In this document: positions 1-9,674 of the stretch, piece after piece
Position numbering within the stretch: position 1 is the first letter of the stretch
How the letters are laid out: every line of letters begins with the position of its first letter
The notes under the pieces: model-generated
The model's input: only the letters and a program-made list of their open reading frames with translations
The model's database searches: none
What the model was told of the DNA's origin: nothing
Assembly (NCBI RefSeq): GCF_002994635.1
Contig: NZ_PVNL01000135.1
Location: 310,001 to 374,000 of the forward strand
Reading direction: 5' to 3'
DNA length: 64,000 bases
DNA from: Enhygromyxa salina
GTDB lineage: Bacteria; Myxococcota_A; Polyangia; Nannocystales; Nannocystaceae
Program-made: the position numbers and the translations under genes

Positions 1-399
1 CTCGGCTTCGACGCGCTGCTGCCGGTCCCCGGCGAGCAGCAGCAACGCCGACGTCACCTTGGCTTCGCGGGGGCGCTGGCGCTGGTCGTCGTCGCGCGGA
101 TCATCGTCGGCATCGCGCCGCTCGGGCTCCCGGCGCACTCGCCCGTGTTCGCCACGATCGCGGGGCTATGCGCGATCGCGGCTGGGTTGTACCCACGCCC
201 GCGCTCGCTCGGGGACGTCGACGCGCAGCCGCTCTCGCATCTACGGGTGCGCGCGGGTCTGGCCGCTGGGTTGCTCGCGACCGTGTTGGTCAGCATCGAC
301 AGCGGGATCAGGCTGCAGTCGGTCGCGTCGCTGTGGGTCTGCATGTTGGCGGTGCCCGTCGGGCTCCCGATTCTGGCGCTGCGCCGCCGCAAGGGCTGA
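1..399 (+). CDS. Partial membrane protein (C-terminal end)
   Basis: The frame is open from the first base of the window, so the start lies outside. The visible 132 residues end at a TGA. They contain about four hydrophobic segments separated by short charged turns (for example a segment around ALALVVVARIIVG and one around LWVCMLAVPVGLPILAL), and finish with a basic ALRRRKG tail. This suggests a polytopic inner-membrane protein with a cytoplasmic C-terminus. I do not recognise the family, and no catalytic motif is visible in this part. The plus-strand MAPEG gene follows after about 100 bp. Confidence 0.6.
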   Translation, partial: LGFDALLPVPGEQQQRRRHLGFAGALALVVVARIIVGIAPLGLPAHSPVFATIAGLCAIAAGLYPRPRSLGDVDAQPLSHLRVRAGLAAGLLATVLVSIDSGIRLQSVASLWVCMLAVPVGLPILALRRRKG

Positions 400-500
400 G
401 TCGGTCGCTCCATCGCCCGCGAGCTCGCGCATCCGGTCTGCGCAGCCCCCACTGGCGAGGCGCTCGCCGACGAACACTCGAGCGACTACGATTGGCGCCG

Positions 501-929
501 ATGCTCTCGCCTTGGCAGGCTTTCGCCCTCACGATTGTCGCGCTGTTTCTCAAGATGTTCGCCACCGCGTTCGTGCAAGGGGTCGCGCGGATGAAGTCGA
601 AGACCTTCGCCTACCCCGAGGACGCGGCGGCGTTCGGTGGGACGGCGGGCGCCGCCGATCATCCGCTCGCCGAGCGAGGCCAGCGAGCGCTCCGCAACGA
701 TCTCGAGAACATCCCGATGTTCTCGTTCCTCGCGCTCGCCTACGTGCAACTCGGCTGCTGGGAGACAGGCGTGCACGTCTATTTTCCGATCTTCGTGCTC
801 GCTCGGATCGGTCACACGCTGACCTTCCTGCGGCCGACCCAGCCCCTGCGAAACCGCTTCTACCTGGTCGGGGTGTTGGTCTGTCTCGTGCTCTCGGGGC
901 ACATCGTCGCGATGGTCTTGGCGGGATGA
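501..929 (+). CDS. MAPEG family membrane protein
   Basis: This 142-residue protein has four predicted membrane helices. It carries the MAPEG (membrane-associated proteins in eicosanoid and glutathione metabolism) signature after helix 1, an ERGQRALRNDLENIP stretch matching the family's ERxxRxxxNDxEN pattern. Family members are small trimeric membrane proteins, some of them glutathione-dependent transferases or isomerases; many bacterial ones have no known substrate. The ATG at 501 is chosen because helix 1 (WQAFALTIVALFLKMF) begins right after it, and the longer open frame upstream is arginine-rich shadow sequence. No operon partner is obvious. The family call is firm; the substrate is unknown. 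Confidence 0.85.
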   Translation: MLSPWQAFALTIVALFLKMFATAFVQGVARMKSKTFAYPEDAAAFGGTAGAADHPLAERGQRALRNDLENIPMFSFLALAYVQLGCWETGVHVYFPIFVLARIGHTLTFLRPTQPLRNRFYLVGVLVCLVLSGHIVAMVLAG

Positions 930-958
930 AGTCGGCGCATGGTTCATCGCGCGGCTCG

Positions 959-2059
959 TCAGCGATCGGGCATGGCTTCGCTGAGCAGCGCCGCGTGCAG
1001 CCGCATGCGCTCGGCCTGCGCGGGGCTGAATCGCGGGTCGACGACGAGCGAGGGGTTGGGGGCCATGAGGGTGGCTGCCTGGCCGTCGGTCGTCACCGCG
1101 TGATGTAGCCCCAGGTAGTGCCCCAGCTCATGGGCGAGCACGCGGGCCTGCACCTCGACGGACACGGACGTGGGGCCGAGCGAGGCTGCGGTGCACGCTC
1201 GACCGCGAAGGAAGATCCCGGCGCCCGGGGCTGCCTGGGCAGGGATTCGCGGGACCAAGCCGTCGAGCAGGGTGTGGGTTCCGAGCTCGGGGTGCACGTG
1301 TTCCAGACAGCCGGCGAACACCACGTCGACCACGCCGTCCTCGGGCTCGACGTGGGGCTCGAGCGCGCTCGGGTCACCCTCGAACCAGTGGATCGAATCG
1401 GGCAGGGTGTCGTCGTTGGATGAGCCGTCGAGTACGACCCGAACACCCGTCGGGGCGAGCAGGGCAGCGACCTCGGCCAGCAGGGCCTCGGACTCGGCAT
1501 CCGAGGCCCGCGACGAGAAGGGACCGTGATGAAAACGAAGCGGCACCACCAGCTCGTTGGGTAGCGTGGGCAGCTCACGGACCCACAGACGTACGCTGCT
1601 CGCGGGTGCGTCGGCGCTCGGGCGCACACGGCTGAGGGTTCCACAATCGATCTTGCCGAGCCGCAGCCGCGCGGGGCCGGAGCGGGGTTCGGGGGGAGCG
1701 TGGACCAGCAGCCCGGCCCCCGCGATCACCGAGAACCGTTCCTCACACGCGGCACACGAGGCGCCGCTCTCCAGCGCGCTGACCCAGGTGCTCGTGTCGT
1801 CCTCGAGCCTCGCGACTTGGGCACACCCGTCGACCTCGGCGAACAGCGCGAAGCCTTGCCCAGCGTCGGCGAGCTCGACCGGCAGGGTCAGCAGCTCGTC
1901 GTCGTGCGGGGCGTAGGCGAACTCGCCGACGTAGGTCCAGGCCGACGCGTCGGCCTGCGACTCGCTGTCGCCAGCCCCGTCGGACCCGGCAAAGTCGCAC
2001 CCGGTCGATGTGAGGCTGAGCGCGACGACGCCCAGCACCCGCATCACGCCGTTCATCAT
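959..2059 (-). CDS. Metzincin-like secreted lipoprotein protease
   Basis: This is a 366-residue lipoprotein with a signal peptide ending in a lipobox (LTSTGC). The C-terminal part has a zinc-protease motif HELGHYLGLHH with H310, E311, H314, G317 and H320 in the metzincin HExxHxxGxxH pattern. A later TLMAPN stretch could be the Met-turn. About 200 residues of unassigned secreted sequence lie between. The start codon overlaps the stop of the upstream HEAT-repeat gene (ATGA), so the two are probably co-translated; this is the last gene of a three-gene operon. I infer an extracytoplasmic metalloprotease that may process its operon partners or an external substrate. A pro-peptide role for the middle section is possible but not shown. 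Confidence 0.75.
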   Translation of the reverse strand: MMNGVMRVLGVVALSLTSTGCDFAGSDGAGDSESQADASAWTYVGEFAYAPHDDELLTLPVELADAGQGFALFAEVDGCAQVARLEDDTSTWVSALESGASCAACEERFSVIAGAGLLVHAPPEPRSGPARLRLGKIDCGTLSRVRPSADAPASSVRLWVRELPTLPNELVVPLRFHHGPFSSRASDAESEALLAEVAALLAPTGVRVVLDGSSNDDTLPDSIHWFEGDPSALEPHVEPEDGVVDVVFAGCLEHVHPELGTHTLLDGLVPRIPAQAAPGAGIFLRGRACTAASLGPTSVSVEVQARVLAHELGHYLGLHHAVTTDGQAATLMAPNPSLVVDPRFSPAQAERMRLHAALLSEAMPDR

Positions 2060-3828
2060 CGCAGCTCCGAGGCCGGCACGTAGCGGCCAATCAGCTGACG
2101 CAGGGCGCTCGACGGCTCGGTGTGGAAGCGGTCGATGAGGATCGCCGAGCCTTCGGCCGTGGGGTCCGCGGCCAGCCACGCGATGAGCTCACCCCGGACG
2201 GCGATGGACGGCGCCGCGTCGAGGCGCTCGGCCGCCCAACCCAGATCGTCGCGACGCGGCGGGCCAATCTCGCGCAGCGTCCTCATGACTGATTTCGCCG
2301 CCCCCGGTTCAACCTCGATCTCGAGCGCCGCCTGAAGGTGCGGGCGGGCGTCATCGCCGAGGTGGCGCATCGCCTCGGCGGCCTTGCCCCGGACGCTCGG
2401 ATCCTCGTCGTGCAGGCTCATGGCCAGCTGCGGCATGAACTCGGGATCGCCGGTGTTTCCCATGGCGGACAGCGCTGCGAGCGTCTGGCCATGGGTCTGC
2501 GCGTCCTCGAAGGCGGCGCCGATGCTCTCGCGTGCGAAGCGTTGCGCCGACTCGTCGCCGTTCGCCCCGACCACGCCGAGCGCGAGCAGACCTGCCGTGG
2601 CGGCGGTCGGCTGCAAGTCCTCGTAGTACATGTCCAGCAGCCGCTGACCGACCTCGAGGGTCGGTGCGACGGCGGACAGCGCGACCGCAGCCCGGATCCG
2701 GTCGTTCGGCCGCGGCGAGTCGACGAGCGAGGTCAGGTGCGCCCGTGCGTGGTCGGTCGCGGCCAGCTCGAGCGCCCAAAAGATCGACGAGCGGGCCACC
2801 TCGCCCAGCTCGTCCCCCTCGAGGCGTGCCACCAGATCGTCGGCGAGGCTCGGGTAGGCCGCGATGAGCCCGGCCAGCGATCGTGCCTGGCTCACGGTGA
2901 AGGGATCGAGGACCGCCGCCAACGCTTCATAGAGCGCCCGCGCCTCGGCCAGGCTGGCCGGTGCTTTGGGCAGAGCGGGGGTCCCCGCCTCGTGGACGAC
3001 GAAGGGGTCGGCCACCGCGAGCACCTCGGCCGCGGCGGGTGCCTGGTACTTCGAGTCGTCGCGCACGAGCAGCGAGCGCTGGTCGAGGTCCGCGCGGGTC
3101 TCACTGCCCACTCGAATCTGGACCCGCTCGCGCACATCGGAGCGAACGATGCCCTCAGCGTCGAAGCTCGCCCGGGCCGAAGCATGCGGAACCAGGATCT
3201 TCATGCCAAACGCCGCGAGCCCGTTGTCGTCGTAATACAGGACCTTGCGTCGGCTGACGGCATTGTCCGTACGTGTGTATTGGGCCCGGTATCGCCCCAG
3301 GGTGTCGGTCTGGTCGACCTCCCAGGTGGCGTCGGACTGCAGCACGTGCTCGTGGGTTCGCAGCGCGCCGGCCACGAGGCGCTGGGCGGCGTCCGACCAG
3401 TCCTGAGGAAAGCGGAATTCGACGATTCGACACGAGGGCGCGACGTCTATCTCAAACGTATCGCCGAGCGGCTGGTGAATGCGGTCTTCGGGCTGGGCCA
3501 GGTTCTGGCGCAGCTCGACCTCGGACAAGGCGATCTGCAAGGAAGCTCGTGCTTCGCTGGCCGCGACCACGTGGGCGCTGACGACCGCCGAGAACTCGTC
3601 GGTCTCGGGGTGAAGCGCGCCGTCTTGGCCACGCGCCGACACCGTCGAGCTCAGGTCGTAGGCCACGGTCGAGCCCGGCTCGAACGTGCAGCCAATGGGG
3701 CGGCCCCCCGCCTGAGAGGCGGAGGGCCGAGAGGAAGCCGCGGGAGCCGTGGGCGCTAGCAAGAAGTACGCTGCGGTCGCGCACATGACGATCGAGGAGC
3801 CCAGAGCTCCGACAACGATGGGTTTCAT
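2056..3828 (-). CDS. Membrane-anchored HEAT-repeat protein, vitellogenin-N-like layout
   Basis: This 590-residue protein starts with a hydrophobic segment (residues 5-27), likely an uncleaved anchor or signal. Residues about 45-250 are beta-rich, beginning with an FEPGSTVAYDL motif and strands such as ASLQIALSEVELRQ. From about residue 290 the chain is helical, with repeated HEAT-like units (for example DPSVRGKAAEAMRHLGDDA near residue 490). A beta-barrel followed by a helical superhelix is the architecture of the large lipid transfer protein (vitellogenin) N-terminal module. I see the layout and short similarities only, so this is inference. The gene is coupled by ATGA overlaps to a lipoprotein upstream and a protease downstream. 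Confidence 0.65.
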   Translation of the reverse strand: MKPIVVGALGSSIVMCATAAYFLLAPTAPAASSRPSASQAGGRPIGCTFEPGSTVAYDLSSTVSARGQDGALHPETDEFSAVVSAHVVAASEARASLQIALSEVELRQNLAQPEDRIHQPLGDTFEIDVAPSCRIVEFRFPQDWSDAAQRLVAGALRTHEHVLQSDATWEVDQTDTLGRYRAQYTRTDNAVSRRKVLYYDDNGLAAFGMKILVPHASARASFDAEGIVRSDVRERVQIRVGSETRADLDQRSLLVRDDSKYQAPAAAEVLAVADPFVVHEAGTPALPKAPASLAEARALYEALAAVLDPFTVSQARSLAGLIAAYPSLADDLVARLEGDELGEVARSSIFWALELAATDHARAHLTSLVDSPRPNDRIRAAVALSAVAPTLEVGQRLLDMYYEDLQPTAATAGLLALGVVGANGDESAQRFARESIGAAFEDAQTHGQTLAALSAMGNTGDPEFMPQLAMSLHDEDPSVRGKAAEAMRHLGDDARPHLQAALEIEVEPGAAKSVMRTLREIGPPRRDDLGWAAERLDAAPSIAVRGELIAWLAADPTAEGSAILIDRFHTEPSSALRQLIGRYVPASELR

Positions 3829-6002
3829 GGCGTGAGGACCTCGGCAGCGAGGGTGCTACGACTCAGCAAGCTCTTCTCGATCGGGTCGACGCGGAACTTC
3901 ACGATCGAGACCGACTTCGATTTCTTGAAGGGGCCGAGCTTGAGCTTGCCGACGAGCTTCAGGTCGCCGTCCAGCGGTTGAAAGATGAGGTCGAGCTGGG
4001 TGCTGGCGAAGGCGAGAAACTGGGACTGTTCGTTGCGCCCCAGGCTCAGCTTGCCCGTCAGCGGCAGGTCGACCTGGGCAAGGACCAGGTCGAGCTGCAC
4101 GCCCGCCTTCGCGATGCCGATGTCGATCCCACCAAACGCGCTGGCCGTGAGGTTCATCGTCGGACCCACTGACGCCTCGAGGGCGACGCACTCCGAGAGG
4201 CTCGACTCGCCGGGGTCGAAGGGGTTGCCGGTGACGACGTTGCGTAGCGGGGCCAGAAGAATTTGCCGCAGCAGCGTCTTCACAGGTCCGGCTGGGAGTT
4301 GCTCGATCGTCGACTCGATATTCGCGATGACCTGCTCCTGCGCTGCGCGAGACTCGAAGTCCTCCGCAGAGGCCAGCGGCAGGTGGGGCCGGCACGCCTC
4401 CTCGCCCTGAAGGAAGGTCGCGCTGCCCTCGGCGAGGATGCCGACCGCCCCGCCCGCGTCGAGGTTGAAGCTGACTGGGACCGGGCCGAACATGAACCGG
4501 GCCCTGACGATCGTCTTGCTCCTGCTGAACACCACGTCTTCGCTGACGGTGAGACCCGACGCTTGCTCGGCGAAGCTAAACACGTCGTCGTTGAAGATCC
4601 TCAGGCCCACGTCGACCGAGCGGTCCCCGAGCAGGGGAGCGTCGAGCGTCGCGTTGGCCCGCACGAGATCCAGCGTGAAGCTCTTCCCGATGTCGCCCTT
4701 CACGGTCAAGTTGGCCTCGGTGTTGCTAAACACACCGTCGAGGCCGACGTGGTTGCTGGTCGCGAAGCGAGACTCCAGCTTGATTCGACTGTTGCCGTGG
4801 CTGGAGTTGCTCTCCCTGTCAAACCCGAACGAGGTCGCACCGCTCTCGACGTCGCCCTGCGGCACCAGCAGCACGTCGATCGTCCGGCACTTGGCTTCGT
4901 CCGCGAGCGCGCGAAACTGCGGGAAGTCGGTGGTGAAGCAGCTGCGCACCACGAAGGCTTCCTCGCCGAGCCACTGCTCTGGATCGAGCACGGCGTCGTA
5001 GGCCGCCCCCTCCAGGTACAGGTCATGGGCAATGACGTTGGGCGTCCCGGGCAGCAGCTCGGTGAGCACCGCCTCGTCGACGGTCGCGTCGCCTTCGCCG
5101 ATGCCCAAGGGCAGCCAGGTCTCGCCGTCCGCGGCCGCCGTGATCTCGTACCTGAGGTGGAGCGGACCCGGCAGATCGTCGAGCGTCTCGACCTGGTCCG
5201 GCGAGCGACCGAAGCGAAGCTCCTCGGCGATGTCCGGGTTCGCGGCCAACAGCTCCGCGGGGATCGTGTCGGCGTCGATCGGCGACTCGTAGGGGTCGCG
5301 TCCGTTGAAGACGAGCAGGTTCTGCGCGACCAGGATAGGCGTCGCCCGCTCCGGCGTGCCCTCGGTGGGGAGAGCGAGCGGCGGGATCACGCCCACCGAC
5401 GACTCCGAATCGAAGCCGGCGAACTCGATGTCGACCTGATTGGACTCAGGAATCTCGAGGCGGAACTCCTGCACACAACCCGGCTCCGGGTTGCGGCATG
5501 CGGCGTTTGCAGGCTCCTCCGCCCGCGCTTGTGAGAGCACGAGGGGCTCGATCAACGGCTGCTCGGCGGTCGGGTCCAGCTCGATCTGCAGGGTCACGGT
5601 CTTGCCCGTGAGGTGGGCGCAGTTGTTGGGTGGCCAGATGAAGCCTTCGTACTCGTGCTCGACGCCGTCGCCGACCAGATCGAACAGCATCCCGTTCGAG
5701 CTGCACCCGACCTCGTCGGGGTCTTGCGGGTCGACAAAGGTGACCACCAGCGGCACAGATTCGGTTGGCTCCTCCCCGGGGACGCCGCTGTGTGCCGTGA
5801 TGCCGATCGTGATCGGGATTCGCTCGTTGAGGAAGGCCGGCTCGAGGTCGCGTCCGAGCTCGACACGGGTGATCTCGACCGACTCGAACGCGGTCGATTC
5901 GCTCGTATCCACCTCCTCGCTGCAAGCGACGAGGCCGAGTAAACACACCAACCCGAGCAATTTGGTCGAGTGACGATTTGTAAGTTCTGTGGAGGTCTTC
6001 AT
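3825..6002 (-). CDS. Large beta-rich lipoprotein, first gene of operon
   Basis: This is a 725-residue lipoprotein with a signal peptide and lipobox (LLGLVAC, Cys about residue 27), so it is predicted to be membrane-anchored outside the cytoplasm. The N-terminal third is acidic and beta-rich. The C-terminal half has alternating amphipathic strands (for example LTGKLSLGRNEQSQFLAF and LKLVGKLKLGPFKKSKS) that suggest a large sheet or barrel-like surface. I do not recognise the family. Its stop overlaps the start of the HEAT-repeat gene by 4 nt, and the three genes 6002 to 959 read as one unit. If the HEAT protein is lipid-binding, this could be a partner surface, but nothing in the sequence proves that. 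Confidence 0.7.
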   Translation of the reverse strand: MKTSTELTNRHSTKLLGLVCLLGLVACSEEVDTSESTAFESVEITRVELGRDLEPAFLNERIPITIGITAHSGVPGEEPTESVPLVVTFVDPQDPDEVGCSSNGMLFDLVGDGVEHEYEGFIWPPNNCAHLTGKTVTLQIELDPTAEQPLIEPLVLSQARAEEPANAACRNPEPGCVQEFRLEIPESNQVDIEFAGFDSESSVGVIPPLALPTEGTPERATPILVAQNLLVFNGRDPYESPIDADTIPAELLAANPDIAEELRFGRSPDQVETLDDLPGPLHLRYEITAAADGETWLPLGIGEGDATVDEAVLTELLPGTPNVIAHDLYLEGAAYDAVLDPEQWLGEEAFVVRSCFTTDFPQFRALADEAKCRTIDVLLVPQGDVESGATSFGFDRESNSSHGNSRIKLESRFATSNHVGLDGVFSNTEANLTVKGDIGKSFTLDLVRANATLDAPLLGDRSVDVGLRIFNDDVFSFAEQASGLTVSEDVVFSRSKTIVRARFMFGPVPVSFNLDAGGAVGILAEGSATFLQGEEACRPHLPLASAEDFESRAAQEQVIANIESTIEQLPAGPVKTLLRQILLAPLRNVVTGNPFDPGESSLSECVALEASVGPTMNLTASAFGGIDIGIAKAGVQLDLVLAQVDLPLTGKLSLGRNEQSQFLAFASTQLDLIFQPLDGDLKLVGKLKLGPFKKSKSVSIVKFRVDPIEKSLLSRSTLAAEVLTP

Positions 6003-7139
6003 AGGCTTGTATGGGTCTGCTGTGGCTTCGGAACGTCGGCCTCAGCGGTCGAGGAGGGGAGTATGGGAGGGCGCGTATCGCCGGCCACTCAACCGAGTTG
6101 TTCTCTCCCATCGGTCAGACCGATACCGGCGCGGATCCCTTTTGGGGGCCGTCTGGGGCATTCTTGCAGCCAAGAATGAGGGGCGGCTCTGGTGCTGGGC
6201 CCGGCTGCCGCTGATCGCCAGCTGCCGAATGCTCGGGCTCGAGCCCTGGGCAGCCTCGAAAGCCACGCGGGCTCGCGCGAAACCGGCGCATCCGCGCGCT
6301 TGCGGAGTTCGACGCGGGCGAGAGGAGGTCGAGGCCGTTGGGTGTGTTGGCGTGCCCGACGACCAGGCCCGTAGCCCGCTCGAGTTCTCGCTCGAGCCCG
6401 ACGACGAGGTCAGCCTCCACCGTGAGCTTGCTCGTCGGGCTCTGTTCCCAGTGCCGACTCGGGGTCCGAACCCATCGAGCTGCGACTGGGCCCTGCGCTG
6501 GCGTGTAGCGTTTGCTGCGCGGTGAGTCGCGGTCGCGGTCGCGCTGGGGCTGTCGCCGCCGACAACCCCCGACTCGTAGTTCGAGCTCGCGGTTGGTGAT
6601 ACAGTCCGCGCTCCTTGGGCCCCCTGCTTCAGCGCTCGCGTCCCTCGGGGATCGCCGCGGTCGCCCGTGTCGTCGCTCGCGTGCTGCATGCCGCGATCTT
6701 GGTGGTGATCTCCCTCTCGCTGGTGGGCACCGCCAACGCGTCATCGGTCAAGGGTGAGGGCGAGGGTGAGCGGGGCGAGTTCGGCGAGCACGGTCAGGAG
6801 TCCCACGAGGATCTGACCGAACCGTCGCGCGACACGGAGTCGGGCGAGTACGAGGCCCTGGAGATGTGCGACGCACGTCGGGCCCGATCCAACCTCGAAC
6901 CCCACGCGCGCTCGCGCAATTGGTTCTTCGTGCCACGGGTGATCGCACCCACACCGCGTGCGCCTGCGATCAGTCGCCGACTTCGGCGAATCTCAGCAAC
7001 AGACGACGACCCCGACCCCGACTCCGGCGCGATCTAGTCATCGCCGCTGCGGCTCACCTCGCTCCCACGCACTGACGTGCAATGAGCACGGGTCGCAGCC
7101 CCCCGCTGTCGTGTCGTTAGTCCTGTTGTTGTTGTTCGC
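6003..7139. other. 1.1-kb mostly non-coding gap
   Basis: No convincing gene covers 6003-6610. The open frames there on both strands are arginine/proline/serine-rich and lack a family signature. The area upstream of 6002 should hold the promoter of the minus-strand three-gene operon, and the area before 7140 the promoter of the first SulP gene. One weak secreted-protein candidate at 6615-7037 is listed separately. The stretch may include decayed coding sequence. Confidence 0.5.
6615..7037 (+). CDS. Possible small secreted protein
   Basis: This weak candidate has a signal-peptide-like segment (VLHAAILVVISLSLVGTANA, with an AxA-like cleavage site). A short acidic Gly/Glu-rich region (EGEGERGEFGEHGQES) and a basic, low-complexity tail follow. 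A TTG at 6615 or a GTG at 6681 could start it; neither has a clear ribosome-binding site. The second half looks like random high-GC translation, so the reading frame may be a remnant or not a gene. Confidence 0.3.
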   Translation: MGPLLQRSRPSGIAAVARVVARVLHAAILVVISLSLVGTANASSVKGEGEGERGEFGEHGQESHEDLTEPSRDTESGEYEALEMCDARRARSNLEPHARSRNWFFVPRVIAPTPRAPAISRRLRRISATDDDPDPDSGAI

Positions 7140-9452
<2,313 letters not shown>

Positions 9453-9610
9453 CGCCGCGCGCGGCGGTTGACGTCGCGCGCGCCCCCACGGCCCAACCAG
9501 CCGCGCGCGCGCGCCGACGTCAGGGTCCCCGGGCCGCTCGCGGTCACGCTGCACACTTTTCCGCGAGCGCTCTGGCTGCGTTTGAGCGGCGCTAGCTGAC
9601 GAACAACACG

Positions 9611-9656
9611 AGCCCGCGGCCGGCACCGGCCGCGGGCTGCCTCGTGTGTGCACGAG
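9611..9656 (+). terminator. Two adjacent hairpins between the SulP paralogues
   Basis: AGCCCGCGGCCGG at 9611-9623 is the perfect reverse complement of 9626-9638, giving a strong GC stem. A second stem, CTCGTG/CACGAG, spans 9641-9656 with a TGTG loop. They end 18 bp before the GTG start of copy 2. No U-run follows, so this could be a terminator of copy 1, an attenuator of copy 2, or a transcript-stabilising element. Confidence 0.45.
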
Positions 9657-9674
9657 TTCGTGCATACCTGAGCG

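Noticed and set aside
6115..6744. Minus-strand frame with a possible nucleotidyltransferase-like stretch
   Set aside because: Only a short segment (around VGHANTPNGLDLLSPASN) is suggestive; the rest is Arg/Pro-rich and no catalytic GS-x-D motif is present.
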